Made by a program: the position numbers and the translations under genes
Part shown: positions 51,402-59,739 of the stretch, one piece after another
Numbering within the stretch: position 1 is the first letter of the stretch
Layout: every line of letters starts with the position of its first letter
DNA from: Zestosphaera sp.
GTDB taxonomy: Archaea > Thermoproteota > Thermoprotei_A > Sulfolobales > NBVN01
Assembly: GCA_038727705.1 (NCBI GenBank)
Contig: JAVYVJ010000001.1
Span: forward strand, 159,924 to 223,923
DNA length: 64,000 nt
Direction of reading: 5' to 3'
The notes under the pieces: generated by a model
Databases searched by the model: none
What the model was told of the DNA's origin: nothing
What the model saw: only the letters and a program-made list of their open reading frames with translations

Positions 51402-52387
51402 GCAGTGAGCGCAGGCAGTTCAAGTCGGTCAAGGAGATTCCGCCGGAAGACTACTACACGTCTGGTAGGAGGACGTGTGCTGGATGCGGCCCTGCGCTGG
51501 CATATAGACTAGTCCTCAAGGCCGCCGGCGTCAACACGGTGGTCCTAGGTCCGACGGGCTGTATGTACGTAGCTAATGCCCATCAGTTCTTGACATCACC
51601 TTACGCGGTACCTTGGTTCCACACCCAACTCGGCGGCGGCGGTGCCGCGGGCGCAGGGACTGCCGCAGCGTTCAGGGCGCTCATGAAGAAGGGTAAGAGG
51701 AGGCTAGAGGACGTTAACGTGGTGGTGTTCGGGGGCGACGGAGGGTTCGCCGACATAGGGTTCGCCGGGCTCTCTATGGGCATGAGCTACGACTACCCTA
51801 GGCTCCTCTACGTACTTTACGACAACGAGTCATACGCCAACACGGGGATACAGGCTTCGAGCACAACCCCCTGGGGGGCGACGACCACCTTCACCCCGTC
51901 GGGGAAGGTTAGGAGGATAGGGAATGAGAGGATGAAGAAGAACGTTGCTCTAATCATGGCTACACATCCAGGGGTTAGATATGTGGCTACAGCCACTCTG
52001 TGGCCTCCGCTAGACCTCATGAATAAGGTGGACAAGGCGCTTGGAAGCGGTGGTCCATCATTCATACACGTCTTAGTGCCCTGCCCTAAGGGATGGTTCA
52101 CGCCGCCCGACCTGACGGTCGAGCTGTCCAGACTCGCTGTGGAGACAGGGCTCTGGGTCTTGTGGGAGTATGAGAACGGCAGGTTCAGGCTGACGTACAA
52201 ACCATCGCCGAGGAAACACGTAAAGAATTACATGCAACTGCAGGGGAGGTTCGCACACCTATCCGCCAGCGAGATAGATATGATTGAAGAAGTGACTGGG
52301 AGGGAGTGGGAGATTTGGGCGGAGATGGATAGGACCGGCAAGTTGATAGTGCCTTGGGTCCCTCCACTAAAAAGTGTTGAGGGTTGA
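51398..52387 (+). CDS. 2-oxoacid:ferredoxin oxidoreductase beta subunit
   Basis: The 329-residue beta subunit binds TPP and the proximal 4Fe-4S cluster. Cys27 and Cys30 (CAGC), Cys55 (GPTGC) and a further Cys in VPCPKGW are the likely cluster ligands. The TPP motif GDGG is at about residues 113-116 and the matching YDNESYANTG is at 141-150, so Asn143 aligns with the residue known from this family. With the fused gamma-delta and alpha subunits it makes the complete enzyme. The ATG at 51398 overlaps the alpha stop. The gene ends the plus-strand operon and meets the riboflavin kinase gene convergently. Confidence 0.92.
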   Translation: MSSERRQFKSVKEIPPEDYYTSGRRTCAGCGPALAYRLVLKAAGVNTVVLGPTGCMYVANAHQFLTSPYAVPWFHTQLGGGGAAGAGTAAAFRALMKKGKRRLEDVNVVVFGGDGGFADIGFAGLSMGMSYDYPRLLYVLYDNESYANTGIQASSTTPWGATTTFTPSGKVRRIGNERMKKNVALIMATHPGVRYVATATLWPPLDLMNKVDKALGSGGPSFIHVLVPCPKGWFTPPDLTVELSRLAVETGLWVLWEYENGRFRLTYKPSPRKHVKNYMQLQGRFAHLSASEIDMIEEVTGREWEIWAEMDRTGKLIVPWVPPLKSVEG

Positions 52388-52396
52388 GTAATTTTT

Positions 52397-52801
52397 CTAT
52401 AAATTACCGCAGTATATTTTGAGATGCACCCGCGCCCCGTCATTCAGGTTCAGTTTCTCTCTAAGGTTATTGTTGGAGATCACCTCCACTACGTCTGGGT
52501 TGTGTCTACTTAGATGCGGTCTAACTATGAGGACCCACTCATCCGGAAGCTCAGGGAGCTTGCCGAACCAGTAGTAAAACCCTCCCCTCTCAACCCCGTT
52601 AACTACGACACTCCTTATAGAAGATGGTGTGCACTCTCTGATTAACTCCTCATACGTCTTGCCGATCTCTATATTCAGTGTTCCGGGGAACGGCTCGTCC
52701 TCAATCAACTCAGTGAGTATTATGTTGTAGGGCGGCATCGCCACGTACCTAGCTCCGACGCCAAAGCCCTTCACTACCCTACCTTCGAGCTCCACGTACA
52801 A
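52397..52801 (-). CDS. ribK: CTP-dependent riboflavin kinase (archaeal, DUF120)
   Basis: This archaeal enzyme makes FMN from riboflavin using CTP instead of ATP. The 134-residue size fits a stand-alone DUF120 domain. Marks are VVKGFGVGARYVAMPPY near residue 9, PFPGTLNIEIGK near 37, and the tail LREKLNLNDGARVHLKIY. The gene overlaps the end of endonuclease V by 23 bases and follows the proteasome subunit, forming a psmB-nfi-ribK operon. FMN supply would fit the flavin needs of the organism, but the operon link with the proteasome has no obvious metabolic meaning. Confidence 0.88.
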   Translation of the reverse strand: MYVELEGRVVKGFGVGARYVAMPPYNIILTELIEDEPFPGTLNIEIGKTYEELIRECTPSSIRSVVVNGVERGGFYYWFGKLPELPDEWVLIVRPHLSRHNPDVVEVISNNNLREKLNLNDGARVHLKIYCGNL

Positions 52802-53426
52802 CTCCCGACCTCACCAGCTTAGAAATTCTGTCAGCGGTATATATTGGTTCCGGTAGTTCGTGGTTTTTAAATAGTGTGGGGGAGGTTTTGACGACGAACT
52901 CTATGTTCACCTTGTGCCCTATACTCAAGTAGATTTTCGTGTTCCCCCGAGTCATCACATACCCCCCTAAAACCCCGCCGTGCTCTAAGTACCTAGCCTC
53001 ACCGACTACAACCTCCTTCCCAGCCAGTATCCTTCTGGCAACGCCTACGGTGGGCTTCTCCAGAATCACACCTACGTGTGATGCCACACCGAAGGACCTC
53101 GGGTGTGTTATTCCGTGTCCGTTAACCAGTATTAGGTCCGGGTCCGCGTTCAGCAATTCGTACGCAGCGAACATGAGGGGCGCCTCCCTGAACGCCAGCA
53201 ACCCAGGTATGTATGGTATGTGAACCTCATCCGACGCTACCGAGTACTTGAGGAGGTCTAAATCAGGGTAGCTGTGGAGCGTGGCTACAGCGAACCCTAC
53301 ATTGCCGACATACGACAGGTCCAGACCCACTACCTTACTCACGCTTGAGGGTTCGTATGTGGTGTTGACAAGCTCTGATAGTTTGCTCTGAAGCCTCTGA
53401 GCCCTGAGCTGCTTGAAAAACGTCAT
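52779..53426 (-). CDS. nfi: Endonuclease V family protein with an altered metal ligand
   Basis: Endonuclease V cleaves DNA or RNA next to deaminated bases (inosine). This 215-residue protein is the right size and carries the family blocks VVGLDLSYVG (Asp36), PYIPGLLAFREAP (Glu81) and GHGITHPRSFGVASH. The third metal-binding position, Asp in VDGHG of characterised enzymes, is Asn102 here (VNGHG), and the following HPRR is HPRS. Activity may be lost or changed; the DNA reads AAC at this codon. It follows psmB by 15 bases and overlaps ribK by 23. Confidence 0.85.
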   Translation of the reverse strand: MTFFKQLRAQRLQSKLSELVNTTYEPSSVSKVVGLDLSYVGNVGFAVATLHSYPDLDLLKYSVASDEVHIPYIPGLLAFREAPLMFAAYELLNADPDLILVNGHGITHPRSFGVASHVGVILEKPTVGVARRILAGKEVVVGEARYLEHGGVLGGYVMTRGNTKIYLSIGHKVNIEFVVKTSPTLFKNHELPEPIYTADRISKLVRSGVVRGARR

Positions 53427-53441
53427 GCAGTCCTAATCCTC

Positions 53442-54059
53442 TCAAGCGGTTAGGGTGATGGTCTTCTCACTCACTCCCTTGGGGGTTATGATGACTACAT
53501 CAACCCCGTCTCCTGATAGAGCGTCCCTCTTTATGGCTGCTGAGACCGCCTCAACCGCCACCTGAGCAGCCTCCTCAATTTTCAACCCCTCTCTATACCT
53601 GGACTCCACTATCCCTATGGCTATCGGGGCTCCGGAGCCTATGGCCGCGTAGACATCCTCTATCAGAGAGCCCAGCATATCCATCACGTAGAGGTGTGTG
53701 CCCGATTCATCAACCCCTCCGAAAATCACTTCGGATATGAAGGGCAACCACTTATTCTGGTAGAGGATTACCGAGAGCAGCCTCGCGGCCGAGTGAACGC
53801 TGATGGGTCTGTTGTTCTCTAGCTCGTAGGAGTGTATAAGGACGTTCATAGTCCTGCTGAGGGTCTGTATGTCTGAGAAAAGCCCTGCGAAGGCGAGTCC
53901 GAACCTTTCCTTAACGGCGAAGACCTTCCTCCCGCCCCTGCTCATGACGAACCCTCCATAAGCAACCCTCTTCTCAGCGGCCAGGACTACCCCCTCCTCA
54001 GTCTTGATGCCGACTGCAGTGGCTCCGGTCCCCACTCTCTCGTACGCCATACAAAGCAC
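53442..54059 (-). CDS. psmB: Proteasome beta subunit lacking the catalytic Thr
   Basis: This beta-type 20S proteasome subunit of 205 residues has only a 12-residue N-terminal extension. Aligned on K33, the catalytic Thr1 position is Ala13 (TGATAVGI), Asp17 is Glu29 (AAEKR) and Lys33 is retained (Lys45). The body (AARLLSVILYQNKWLPFISE, GGVDESGTHLYVMD) resembles the crenarchaeal beta subunit without activity, which pairs with an active second beta subunit elsewhere. The start is GTG 54059 or ATG 54050; a TATA box (TACTTATATTC, about 54078-54090) places the transcript start next to it. It heads the operon with nfi and ribK. Confidence 0.9.
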   Translation of the reverse strand: MLCMAYERVGTGATAVGIKTEEGVVLAAEKRVAYGGFVMSRGGRKVFAVKERFGLAFAGLFSDIQTLSRTMNVLIHSYELENNRPISVHSAARLLSVILYQNKWLPFISEVIFGGVDESGTHLYVMDMLGSLIEDVYAAIGSGAPIAIGIVESRYREGLKIEEAAQVAVEAVSAAIKRDALSGDGVDVVIITPKGVSEKTITLTA

Positions 54060-54131
54060 CTAATTAAGTGGAGCTAAATCAGAATATAAGTATTCAAACC
54101 CACATAGTGGTGTGGACGTGAGTGACGTGGG

Positions 54132-54386
54132 GTGTTGGCGATTAAGAGGCTTGAGAACTACGAACTGATTAAGAAGATCATCCACACAACCCCTCCTGAG
54201 GAGCTAGGTGAGTACGTTATGGTGGTTGTGGACAGGAAGGTCGGAAGCGGTCTGAAGGAGGTCAGGATGAGCGATGTTGTGAAGCTTATGAAGGATAGGG
54301 TAGTCTTCGCCGACGCTGTCATACCGCTCCACAGGGTGGTGGAGATTAGGAGATCTGGTGAGGTGCTGTGGAGGAGGAGTGTTTGA
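54132..54386 (+). CDS. UPF0248 (DUF504) family protein
   Basis: The 84-residue protein matches the archaeal UPF0248/DUF504 family, whose function is unknown. The family block is the second half, FADAVIPLHRVVEIRRSGEVLWRRS, preceded by a helical stretch with VVVDRKVGSGLKEVRMSDVV. The start may be GTG 54132 or TTG 54135. Its end overlaps the NOG1-like GTPase gene by 19 bases, so the two are cotranslated. It is divergent from psmB. Confidence 0.75.
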   Translation: MLAIKRLENYELIKKIIHTTPPEELGEYVMVVVDRKVGSGLKEVRMSDVVKLMKDRVVFADAVIPLHRVVEIRRSGEVLWRRSV

Positions 54387-55399
54387 GCGCAGCCCTCAGA
54401 GGGGTTAAGGTCTGGGGATACGATGAGGTTAGGGAGGAGTTAATGATGGTTTACTCGGAGCCCGTCACGCTGGCTAGGAGTGTGAGGAAGAAGGCAGTCA
54501 TGAGGTACTTAGCGAGACTCGACAGGATGTATGAAGTCCTTGATGGGAGGGTTTTCAACGTCTTGAGCAAACTCCCGAATCCGAGGGGTTTAAACCCATT
54601 CTACGCGGAGGTCCTCGCCATTTCGGGGATAACGGACTACGCCACCCTCTACTCAAGACTACGCGGCTTCAGGAAGGTCGTTAGGAAGCTGTGGAAGCAG
54701 TACAGACTTCGGGTTAAGCTGGCTTTAACAGGCAGGGAGGCGAGGGACGACCTGAGGGAGTTTGTCGGCAGATCCCTCTCCATTATGAGGAGGCTGGACA
54801 AGGACTTGAGGAGGCTTGAGTCCGCCGTAAGTGAGATTAGGAAGCTACCCTGCATAGACTTCACCTCACTTAAGGTCGTGGTTGCCGGAATGCCTCAGGT
54901 CGGTAAGTCAACGCTCGTCGGCAGGATATCAACCTCCAAACCGGAGGTCTCCCCATTCCCTTTCACGACTAAAAACATAGTCTCCGGGCACGTCGTGTTT
55001 GATCACCTAAAGATGCAGGTATTCGACACTCCAGGAATGCTTGACAGGCCTATATCAGAGTTGAATGAGATAGAGAGAAGAGCTCTCGTCGCCATCAAGT
55101 TCCTCGCTGACGTGATTATCTATATGGTGGATCCGAGGTCCTCTAGCTACTACCCCGTGGAGCAGCAGCTCGACCTCTTGCAGTCTATAAAGACCATGTT
55201 CGCCGGGAGGGAGTTGGTGGTGGCTGTGAACAAGATCGACGAGGTGGATGAAGCGAGGTTGAACGATGTTTGCAGGAGGGTTAGTGAGATTAGCGGTGGT
55301 GAGCCCTACAGGATAAGCGCTCTTAAAGGGTTGGGTGTGGACGTTCTGCTGGATTACCTGAGGAATCGGGCGAGGGACTTCCGGTCTCGCAGTGTATGA
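54368..55399 (+). CDS. NOG1-type GTPase
   Basis: The 343-residue protein is a TRAFAC-class GTPase of the NOG1/Obg group, linked in other organisms to assembly of the large ribosomal subunit. An N-terminal helical domain (1-165) carries basic NOG1 helices, then G1 GMPQVGKST (about 175), G2 with FPFTTKN, G3 DTPGML (about 220) and G4 NKID (about 285) form the GTP site. The length is that of archaeal NOG1-like proteins. It starts GTG 54368, overlapping the UPF0248 gene by 19 bases. A 10-bp hairpin (55423-55475) follows in the intergenic space. Confidence 0.88.
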   Translation: MEEECLSAALRGVKVWGYDEVREELMMVYSEPVTLARSVRKKAVMRYLARLDRMYEVLDGRVFNVLSKLPNPRGLNPFYAEVLAISGITDYATLYSRLRGFRKVVRKLWKQYRLRVKLALTGREARDDLREFVGRSLSIMRRLDKDLRRLESAVSEIRKLPCIDFTSLKVVVAGMPQVGKSTLVGRISTSKPEVSPFPFTTKNIVSGHVVFDHLKMQVFDTPGMLDRPISELNEIERRALVAIKFLADVIIYMVDPRSSSYYPVEQQLDLLQSIKTMFAGRELVVAVNKIDEVDEARLNDVCRRVSEISGGEPYRISALKGLGVDVLLDYLRNRARDFRSRSV

Positions 55400-55422
55400 G
55401 CGAACATGCAGTCCGCGTCCGG

Positions 55423-55475
55423 GCGAGCCTCTCCCGATTTATCAACCCCGCTCCCGGAGATAAAAGAGCGCTCGC
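55423..55475. repeat. Imperfect hairpin after the NOG1-like gene
   Basis: GCGAGCCTCT (55423-55432) pairs AGAG-C-GCTCGC (55465-55475) with one bulged base, enclosing a 32-base loop. The loop overlaps a TATA-like GAGATAAAAG used by the next gene, so it may act as operator or terminator. Confidence 0.35.
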
Positions 55476-55502
55476 TAAGTTGGTCTTGGTGGTGGATGGT
55501 CT

Positions 55503-57506
55503 GTGAGACGCTGGGGTCTCAGGCTTAAACTGTATTGGTGTAGGAACTGCAACATTCCGTTGAGGGAGCCTACGTGCGGTAAGTGCGGTGGTTCAGGCGA
55601 TGAGCTGCGTGTCGGGGAGCCCGGCGACATGCGCCCTGGATTCTCCGGTGACTTGAGGATGGTTGCGGAGGGGATTACCAACGAGTTTGGCGACTCCACG
55701 TTGGTCAGGTTGTTGGGTCTTGACTCAGGCCTCTTCTTCTTGAATAAGGTCCCGCACGTTGATGACATGCGTGAGGTCATCGTCGGCGGCGTGGTTGTCG
55801 GAAGACTTCATTTCGATCCCGGGTTGATGTGCTGGAGGTGGAGGTTGAGTAAGTATAGTGCGGGCCTGGCTGTCGAGGAGGGGCTGGTCAGGAGTTTTGT
55901 AGTCGAGAAGCCCAAACCCCTAGAACCTCTGGGTGAGGGAGGTAGGGAAGGCGAGCAGGCGGTGGTGACGGATGGGTCAGGAACCCCCAAGGCTCTAGCC
56001 ATAGTTAAGAAGGGTAGGTTTAGAGTGCAGACATTCTTCAGGGGAGGTCCCGAGGAACCTGTTAGGGTTAGGGCGGTCATGGAGGACGTGATTAAGGGGA
56101 ACGACCTGTGGGTGAGATCCCGAATATCTAAGGGGGTTAAGAGCGTCGCCGTCATGGTCGCTAAGACAGGACTTCCGGTGGTTGTCTCCTACTCAGGGGG
56201 TAAGGACTCCCTGGTGACGCTCCACCTGACGCTCGAGGCCGGCGTCGAGCCGGTGATGCTCTTCAACGACACCGGCCTGGAGCTCCCTGAGACTATCCAC
56301 AACGTTGAGGAGGTCAGCAGGGCCTACGGTCTGAGGTCCCTTGTTGCCGACGCTGATGGAAAGTTTTGGGATGCTGCCAACGTCTTCGGACCCCCGGGCA
56401 AGGACTATAGGTGGTGCTGTAAAGTCATTAAGTTAGTACCTATAGCTAGGGTATATCGGACCAACTTCCCAGGCGGCGTCTTATCAGTAGTGGGTCAGAG
56501 GGCCTTCGAGTCGGTCGACAGGTCCCTCTCAGGCAACGTCTGGAGGAACAGGTGGTTGCCGAGCGTGCTCTCGATGACCCCTATTCAGGAGTGGGATCAG
56601 ATAGCCTTGTGGTCGTACATACACGCTAAGAGACTGCCTGTAAATCCCCTATACTTCGAGGGGTTTGAGAGGCTTGGTTGCTACCTCTGCCCCGCAGCTA
56701 ATGTGGCTGAGTACCATGAGTTGCAGAGGAAGTACCCCGATATGTGGGGTAGGTGGGATTGCTTCCTGAGACGATGGTTCTCAGAGCGTGCGATGCCCGA
56801 GGAGTACGTGACGAAGCACCTGTGGAGGTGGCATGACCCCGGGGCTCAGGGGAGGAAGAGGGTGGAGCGTTGGGCGGGTTTGAGCAACCGTTCGTGGGTT
56901 TCGGAATATGTGCTTAGATCCGGGTTCGAGGCTACACTCACTGGGGGTTCCCAGACGGCCGAGGCCGTCTCCGTTAAGGTGACGCCTTCATTACCCCTCG
57001 AGGCCTACCTAAGTCAGTGGAGGGTCCTTGGATATAGGCATGAACACGCGGGGGAGTATGTTAGAATTAAGTCGTTCGCAGGGGTTACGGAGATCAGTGT
57101 TGATGGGGTCTTAAGCGCCTCCTCAAGCGAGGCCTTCGAGGAGGTGCTCACAGCCATTAAGGTGGGTGTTAGGTGGCTTAAGTGCGTGAGTTGCTTTAGC
57201 TGTGTTAACTGGTGTCCCCGAGGCGCTGTTGACGTCGTCGATGGGAGGCCAGAGGTCGACCCACTTAGGTGCACGGGTTGCAGAATATGCGTGAGTGTTT
57301 GCCCGGTAGCCGAGGTTTTCGTTGAGAAGAACATAGTGACCCAGCTAATCGGCAGGTCAAGGGGCAGAGGCAGGAAGGGTACATTAACTCAGGCGCTCTC
57401 ACTTCTCCTATCAAGGGGATCTGGGGGGCGTTGGTCAGGCAGACGCGTACAGCAAGAGCCGGAGCCCTCTCTAAACGGGTTGAGAGATTTTTTGAGCCGT
57501 CTCTAA
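55503..57506 (+). CDS. PAPS reductase-like Fe-S protein
   Basis: The 667-residue protein is an archaeal adenine-nucleotide alpha hydrolase-type (PAPS reductase-like) protein. An N-terminal CxxC zinc ribbon (CRNC, CGKC) is followed by a beta-rich PUA-like region, the PP-loop SYSGGKDSLVTLH (about residue 230), a Cys-rich region with CCK and CYLC, and a C-terminal ferredoxin domain with two 4Fe-4S motifs (CVSCFSCVNWC, CTGCRICVSVC; about 560-600). Such proteins are candidates for sulfur transfer or tRNA thiolation, not established. A basic tail ends the protein. The start is GTG at 55503. It is a single gene with its own promoter. Confidence 0.85.
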   Translation: MRRWGLRLKLYWCRNCNIPLREPTCGKCGGSGDELRVGEPGDMRPGFSGDLRMVAEGITNEFGDSTLVRLLGLDSGLFFLNKVPHVDDMREVIVGGVVVGRLHFDPGLMCWRWRLSKYSAGLAVEEGLVRSFVVEKPKPLEPLGEGGREGEQAVVTDGSGTPKALAIVKKGRFRVQTFFRGGPEEPVRVRAVMEDVIKGNDLWVRSRISKGVKSVAVMVAKTGLPVVVSYSGGKDSLVTLHLTLEAGVEPVMLFNDTGLELPETIHNVEEVSRAYGLRSLVADADGKFWDAANVFGPPGKDYRWCCKVIKLVPIARVYRTNFPGGVLSVVGQRAFESVDRSLSGNVWRNRWLPSVLSMTPIQEWDQIALWSYIHAKRLPVNPLYFEGFERLGCYLCPAANVAEYHELQRKYPDMWGRWDCFLRRWFSERAMPEEYVTKHLWRWHDPGAQGRKRVERWAGLSNRSWVSEYVLRSGFEATLTGGSQTAEAVSVKVTPSLPLEAYLSQWRVLGYRHEHAGEYVRIKSFAGVTEISVDGVLSASSSEAFEEVLTAIKVGVRWLKCVSCFSCVNWCPRGAVDVVDGRPEVDPLRCTGCRICVSVCPVAEVFVEKNIVTQLIGRSRGRGRKGTLTQALSLLLSRGSGGRWSGRRVQQEPEPSLNGLRDFLSRL

Positions 57507-57519
57507 GGAACGTTATCTA

Positions 57520-57597
57520 AGGGGGCTCGTGGAGTCGAGGGTGAAGCATAGATGCCACCACTGGCGTCGGCTACAGCGTAGCAGATCAACGCCCCCT
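57520..57597 (+). other. Cloverleaf-like structured element
   Basis: In a 138-base gap AGGGGGC (57520-57526) pairs GCCCCCT (57591-57597) and encloses two hairpins, GATGCC/GGCGTC (57551-57568) and GCTAC/GTAGC (57570-57582). The total of 78 bases is tRNA-like, but no T-loop (GTTCRA) or anticodon arm fits, so it is not a standard tRNA. It may be a degenerate tRNA, a terminator or a small RNA. Confidence 0.35.
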
Positions 57598-57644
57598 ACT
57601 AGTTTTATATTTTAACGGATCATGTAGAGGTATGTCGGGTTGAC

Positions 57645-58373
57645 GTGTTGGAGATCAGCTTATTCGAAGGCTTTGAAAGCCCGTCAGGCAGATGGCTTTG
57701 GAGAAAGGATAATTATGCCAGCTATGAGGTCCTCAACAGCGTCGCCAGACTTTGTAGCGGTCCTAGTGAAGCGTTATACTACTCGAACGCGGAGATTAGC
57801 GACGGGTTCTTTGATGACCTGCCCTGGGCGTGTTGCGCGTCTGTGGAGTTTAAGGTAAGGATGGCAGGAAGTCATTTCGGGAGTGCTGGATGGGGTCTTT
57901 GGAACCACTCCATGCGGGTTGCCCAGAGCTTCCCGATATGGTTTATCTATCTTCGAGCATATGGTAAGTACCCGCTTCAGGGTTTCTTCGCGCAGCTGGG
58001 CAACGTGTTTTACCCTATAAAGCTCTTCCGATCCGTAACGCTGTACAAGCACGGCTTAACTTTACTGCCTTTCCTGGCACCGATAAAAATAGCGGCTTCA
58101 AAGCCTTCGATGCAGGATATTGAGCTAACCGACTGGCACGAGTACAGGTTTTCATGGCACTCTGAGGGGGCCGAGTTCTATGTAGACGGTGTTGAGGTTG
58201 CTAGTATAGGACACGGTAAAGCAGGTGAGCACAGGCAGAGGCTTGACGCGTGGATAGACGACTCAGTATTCTACCCCTTCAGAGGGGATGCGGAGGGTGT
58301 CTACAGGCACGTGACTCAAGAGAACAGGGTGAAGGCATGTATCGAGATAGATTCGGTCAGGGTGGTTCGTTGA
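57645..58373 (+). CDS. Concanavalin A-like (LamG/GH16-like) protein
   Basis: The 242-residue protein is beta-rich and ends with the lectin/glucanase-type strand pair WHEYRFSWHSEGAEFYVDGVEVASI. The segment recalls LamG and family 16 glucanase sandwiches, but the catalytic ExDxxE motif of glucanases is not seen. No signal peptide is present, so it is probably cytoplasmic. The gene has a TATA box (GTTTTATATTTTAACGG, about 57602-57618) and starts GTG 57645. Its function is unknown; neighbours give no hint. Codon use shows no strong sign of transfer. Confidence 0.6.
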   Translation: MLEISLFEGFESPSGRWLWRKDNYASYEVLNSVARLCSGPSEALYYSNAEISDGFFDDLPWACCASVEFKVRMAGSHFGSAGWGLWNHSMRVAQSFPIWFIYLRAYGKYPLQGFFAQLGNVFYPIKLFRSVTLYKHGLTLLPFLAPIKIAASKPSMQDIELTDWHEYRFSWHSEGAEFYVDGVEVASIGHGKAGEHRQRLDAWIDDSVFYPFRGDAEGVYRHVTQENRVKACIEIDSVRVVR

Positions 58374-58447
58374 TTCTGTTCAATGCGGGCATCGGCTACG
58401 TCAAGTATGCTGAAAATATATAGCTTGGTGTGCGGTAGATCAGAGGG

Positions 58448-59608
58448 ATGCGTTCCATGTCTGATGCTGAAGGAAGGTTCGAGCTTTATGAACGTGAACC
58501 GCCCACACCTCCTGAGGAGTATGTGAGGGTGGGGAGTGACATTCTTAAGGAATTCACTGAGAGACTCTTTGTTGCTTCCGGACTCCCTAGAGAGGACTCC
58601 AAGATCGTCGCTGATGTGCTGGTGACGGCCGATCTTATGGGCATCTCAAGCCATGGCGTTCAGAGGGTTGGGAGATATGTCAGCGGGTTGATGAAGTGTT
58701 GCGTTAACCCTAGGCCCAACATCAGGTTGCTTAGAGACAGCGGCGCTGTGGCCCTGGTGGACGCTGACAGAGGGTTAGGGCATCCCGTCGGCGTTAAGGC
58801 CATGGAGATAGCTGTTGAGAAGGCCAGGACTTTCGGCGTATCTCTAGTCTTAGTTCAGAACAGCCAGCATTACGGGATCGCCGGCTATTACGCCCTCAAG
58901 GCTGTGGAGAAGGGGTTGATAGGTGTCTCGATGACGAATTCTGAGAAGCTGGTTGCGTACGTCAACACGACCAGCAGGGTGTTAGGCACTAACCCAATAG
59001 CCGTGGGCATTCCTAGACCTAGGCCGCCCCCCATACTCTTTGACGCCGCAACAGCTGTAGTGCCTGTCGGCAAGATAGAGATCTACGCCAAGCTAGGTAA
59101 GGCTGTTCGTGAGGGGTGGGTTCTAGGCAGGGACGGGTCCCTGCTCAGCGGTGACGCTACCAGAGTCCTGAGCGAAATTAAGGGCGGTAGGGCCTCCATC
59201 CTGCCGTTAGGGGGTTTAGGGGAGGAGTTCGGAGGTCATAAGGGGTCGGGGTTAGCGTTCATAGTGGACATAATCGCCGGAGTGCTTTCAGGGGCTGCTT
59301 GGGGCATTCACGTCGGCTATACTGTGGGGGATAGACCCGCTAACGTGGGGCACGCTTTCGCGGCAATAAACATCGAATCTTTTATGTCGATGCAGGAGTT
59401 CTACTCCAGGCTGGAGAAATATGTTGAGGAGATAAAATCGCTTCCAAAGCACCCCAGTGCTGACAGAATATGGTTGCCGGGGGAGAAGGCCTGGCGCACG
59501 GTGCAGACTAGGCTCAAGATAGGTGTACCGATACATAAGAACGTGTGCAGGGAACTGAATCAAATAGCGTCGGAAGTGGGCGTGAGCGACAGGCTGGACT
59601 GTGACTAA
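58448..59608 (+). CDS. LDH2/malate dehydrogenase family NAD(P)-dependent dehydrogenase
   Basis: The 386-residue protein belongs to the LDH2/MDH2 family, which reduces or oxidises 2-hydroxyacids (malate, lactate, ureidoglycolate and others) with NAD(P). Family marks: ADLMGISSHGVQRVGRYV (residues ~64-81), the segment LVQNSQHYGIAGYYALKA, TNSEKLVAY, and GTNPIAVGIP near 182. The exact substrate cannot be told. The gene lies near the oxidoreductase cluster but is not part of it. A TATA box (GAAAATATATAGC, about 58411-58423) is about 30 bases before the ATG. Confidence 0.88.
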   Translation: MRSMSDAEGRFELYEREPPTPPEEYVRVGSDILKEFTERLFVASGLPREDSKIVADVLVTADLMGISSHGVQRVGRYVSGLMKCCVNPRPNIRLLRDSGAVALVDADRGLGHPVGVKAMEIAVEKARTFGVSLVLVQNSQHYGIAGYYALKAVEKGLIGVSMTNSEKLVAYVNTTSRVLGTNPIAVGIPRPRPPPILFDAATAVVPVGKIEIYAKLGKAVREGWVLGRDGSLLSGDATRVLSEIKGGRASILPLGGLGEEFGGHKGSGLAFIVDIIAGVLSGAAWGIHVGYTVGDRPANVGHAFAAINIESFMSMQEFYSRLEKYVEEIKSLPKHPSADRIWLPGEKAWRTVQTRLKIGVPIHKNVCRELNQIASEVGVSDRLDCD

Positions 59609-59663
59609 CTGCGTCTCCTGAATCTCTTCACGGGGTTTAGGTGGGAGGAATCTTCGTGGGCAG

Positions 59664-59720
59664 GTGATCAGCTAGTGGTCCTTCAATCATTGTTCAGGTA
59701 GGATACCGCTCATCATGAGC
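59664..59720 (-). ncRNA. Candidate C/D-box sRNA
   Basis: On the minus strand the boxes run C ATGATGA (59716-59710), 12-nt guide, D' CTGA (59697-59694), 3-nt spacer, C' ATGATTG (59690-59684), 12-nt guide, D CTGA (59671-59668). The C box is perfect. There is no clear TATA box: the element sits 20 bases after the stop of the gene at 59740, so it may be released from that mRNA. Both 12-nt spacings are ideal for guided methylation. Confidence 0.65.
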
Positions 59721-59739
59721 CAGACCTCCGGACGGAAAA

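Noticed and set aside
57520-57597. Call as a genuine tRNA
   Set aside because: No T-loop consensus and no anticodon stem-loop of the right form are present.
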